Positions 62,556 through 64,000 of a stretch of DNA of 64,000 nucleotides are shown one piece after another. Position 1 is the first letter of the stretch. Each line of letters begins with the position of its first letter. The notes beneath the pieces are model-generated. The model searched no databases. It was not told where the DNA came from and saw only the letters and a list, made by a program, of their open reading frames with translations. The position numbers and the translations under genes are program-made. The stretch is from Lepidurus packardi (Eukaryota > Arthropoda > Branchiopoda > Notostraca > Triopsidae). The stretch spans positions 11,229,412 to 11,293,411 of the forward strand of contig JAKZAN010000006.1 in assembly GCA_023053545.1 (NCBI GenBank). The letters are read 5' to 3'.

Positions 62556-62907
62556 ATTAAAGTTAAAGACACTTTTTCGGACTCGACATTAAAGTTAAAG
62601 ACACTTTTTCAGGATTACCATTAAAGTTAAAGACACTTTTTCAGATTCGATATTAAAGTTAAGGACACTTTTTCGAGAATAGACATTAAAGTTAAAGACA
62701 CTTTTTCAGAATCAACATTAAAGTTAAGGACACTTTTTCGAGAATAGACATTAAAGTTAAAGACACTTTTCGAGATTCATCATTTAAGTTAAAGACACTT
62801 TTTTCACAAAATACACACACATTTAAGTAAAGACACTTTTTCCAAAATAGACATTAAAGTTAATGACACTTTTTCGGAGATAGACATTTAAGTTAAAGAC
62901 ACTTTTT
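62556..62907. repeat. Minisatellite, about 11 copies of a 32-33 bp unit
   Basis: The core ATTAAAGTTAAAGACACTTT recurs at about 32-33 bp steps with a variable spacer (CGGACTCGAC, CAGGATTACC, CGAGAATAGAC and others). Later copies read ATTTAAGTTAAAGAC. Two spacers alternate (GAATAGAC and GAATCAAC), so parts were duplicated as pairs. Confidence 0.92.
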
Positions 62908-63397
62908 GTAAGTTTAACCTTCGAAATGTATTTTCTTTCAACAAATACAATTACAAATTCATTCAAAATAATGGTTGGTGGTTTCACTACACTGTAAGAT
63001 TTTTTGGAGAGTGTGCCATCATGCTCATCAGGCTATCAACTGTTGCACACACACTGATAACACCAACTCACCAACTCTTGCGTTTGCACAGCCCCTCTGG
63101 CTAGGGTGCTTGTCAGCTCACACTCCCCTCAAGCTCCTGTGTTGGCCAATCCTCACTCTTCCATCGGTATGATTCCTCAGATGAGCGCGCTTGACAACCC
63201 CCTCTTTGACATCTGTGCAACCCTTAGACTGAACAGTTTCAAAATCCCCAATTCTCGCAACCACACACCCACACACACATTCCAACCAGGGTGTTTGACA
63301 AACTCAAGGCTATCACCAGCACGTCTCCCATTTATGAAACCAGTGGAACCAACACAGATCAACACGATGGTTCAATAAACTCTGCTAGAGCATAAGA
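62908..63397. other. No gene recognised
   Basis: CA-rich sequence with short plus-strand frames (62975-63172, 63106-63378) that overlap in different registers and have no known domain. Confidence 0.4.
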
Positions 63398-63841
63398 ATG
63401 GCTGAAGACTTGGCTGTAGTCTATTTGAGATTAGTCGACAACAGCCCTGTGGAGTTAACCACATGTTTTATTAATTCCAAATTATCTCGAAACAATTTTT
63501 ACTACCAACATTTCACATGGGGAAATGACCATGATCAAGACTGGTCCTTTGACACGATGGGTGTTTTCTTCAACCATCTAGCCCGCTCAATCCGAAAATA
63601 TCGAGTTTTAACATGGGGCGATCCCTCGTTTGAAATTCTCTCACAAGGACTTCAACAACCCATTGAGAACTTGGCAGGATACAATTGTCCTACAGTCAAC
63701 GAAATTTTCTGTCCATTTGAACCACCCTATTGTCCTAAACATCAAACAACCCCAACTCTTTGTACGCTATTCCAAACCTACAAATTCGCTTATTGGTTAA
63801 CCCGAGATGTAGAACGAATCAATGTAAATACACGTTGTTAA
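63398..63841 (+). CDS. Small ORF of unknown function (147 residues)
   Basis: Begins MAEDLAVVYLRLVDNS and contains NHLARSIRKYRVLTWGDPSF, ENLAGYNCPTVNEIFCPF and a late Cys/His cluster (CPTVNEIFCP...YCPKH, then C and C). The order of beta-strand-like start, LTWG segment and Cys/His cluster loosely recalls small proteins encoded by repeats in arthropod genomes; I cannot name a family. The ORF is intact, intronless and ends at TAA 63839-63841. It lies alone beside the minisatellite. About 160 bases follow it to the window end with nothing recognised. Confidence 0.4.
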   Translation: MAEDLAVVYLRLVDNSPVELTTCFINSKLSRNNFYYQHFTWGNDHDQDWSFDTMGVFFNHLARSIRKYRVLTWGDPSFEILSQGLQQPIENLAGYNCPTVNEIFCPFEPPYCPKHQTTPTLCTLFQTYKFAYWLTRDVERINVNTRC

Positions 63842-64000
63842 ATAATTTCGAGACTTATATTTGAATGTTGCGCCGCACACATATACACACAACTTATAGA
63901 TGTCGCCTTATGCGTACAACAACAACAAACACGAGGTTAAAAGAAATCCTTTTCACAATTCATGTCGAAACGAACACTAGTTATTAGTGCTTCTGTGTTG

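Noticed and set aside
1-64000. CRISPR arrays, rRNA, tRNA genes, bacterial operons
   Set aside because: None found. Regular repeats are minisatellites or transposon parts, and genes have spliceosomal introns. The tRNA-like 18 bases at 50143-50160 are a primer site.

Overview
The window is eukaryotic. Genes carry GT-AG introns, several only about 50 bp long, and the repeats are metazoan retrotransposons and DNA transposons. Short introns, env-bearing Gypsy elements, a PIF/Harbinger element with a MADF partner, R1/LOA-like and BEL/Pao elements and a myosin V fragment together suggest an arthropod, perhaps a branchiopod crustacean such as a water flea. That placement is inference. Nothing bacterial was seen: no operons, CRISPR or rRNA.

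Layout. 1-5.4 kb: two convergent multi-exon genes of unknown function (plus strand 22-3337, minus strand 5380-3462); a tandem repeat of about 190 bp lies in intron 1 of the first. 6.75-9.89 kb: a complete Harbinger transposon with 23-bp perfect inverted ends, 3-bp target duplication, an intact three-exon DDE transposase and a broken MADF gene on the other strand. 9.9-15 kb: gene-poor DNA built from duplicated exon-like modules, at least four of them keeping the same splice phase. 15.7-18.4 kb: broken Ig-domain and C2H2 zinc-finger fragments. 18.8-38.3 kb: a duplicated block flanks an unprocessed myosin V pseudogene. One copy is split by a nested stack: Gypsy element B (19733-34337) contains an R1/LOA-like non-LTR element at its PPT/3'LTR border, and that contains Gypsy element C (26314-29916), which lacks its integrase core. 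39.5-51 kb: a BEL/Pao remnant interrupted by Gypsy D (39746-50566, minus strand), a young element with gag, pol, a coiled-coil ORF and a baculovirus-F-like env. 51.5-62.3 kb: two more members of the D family (F and E), both rearranged. Each carries an intact ORF resembling the nucleoprotein of a non-segmented negative-strand RNA virus. 62.3-64 kb: a hairpin, a 32-bp minisatellite and one small unknown ORF.

The most remarkable feature is the pair of nucleoprotein-like genes (54699-53320 and 59538-58216, minus strand). Their proteins are similar along their length but the DNA is clearly diverged, so they look like two separate captures, or one old duplication kept under selection. Both lie inside env-bearing Gypsy sequence. 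The second still has a 27-nt poly(A) tract, has no obvious target-site duplication, and replaces the integrase part of pol. This fits template switching between retrotransposon RNA and viral mRNA. The assignment to an RNA virus is by resemblance only and needs a profile search.
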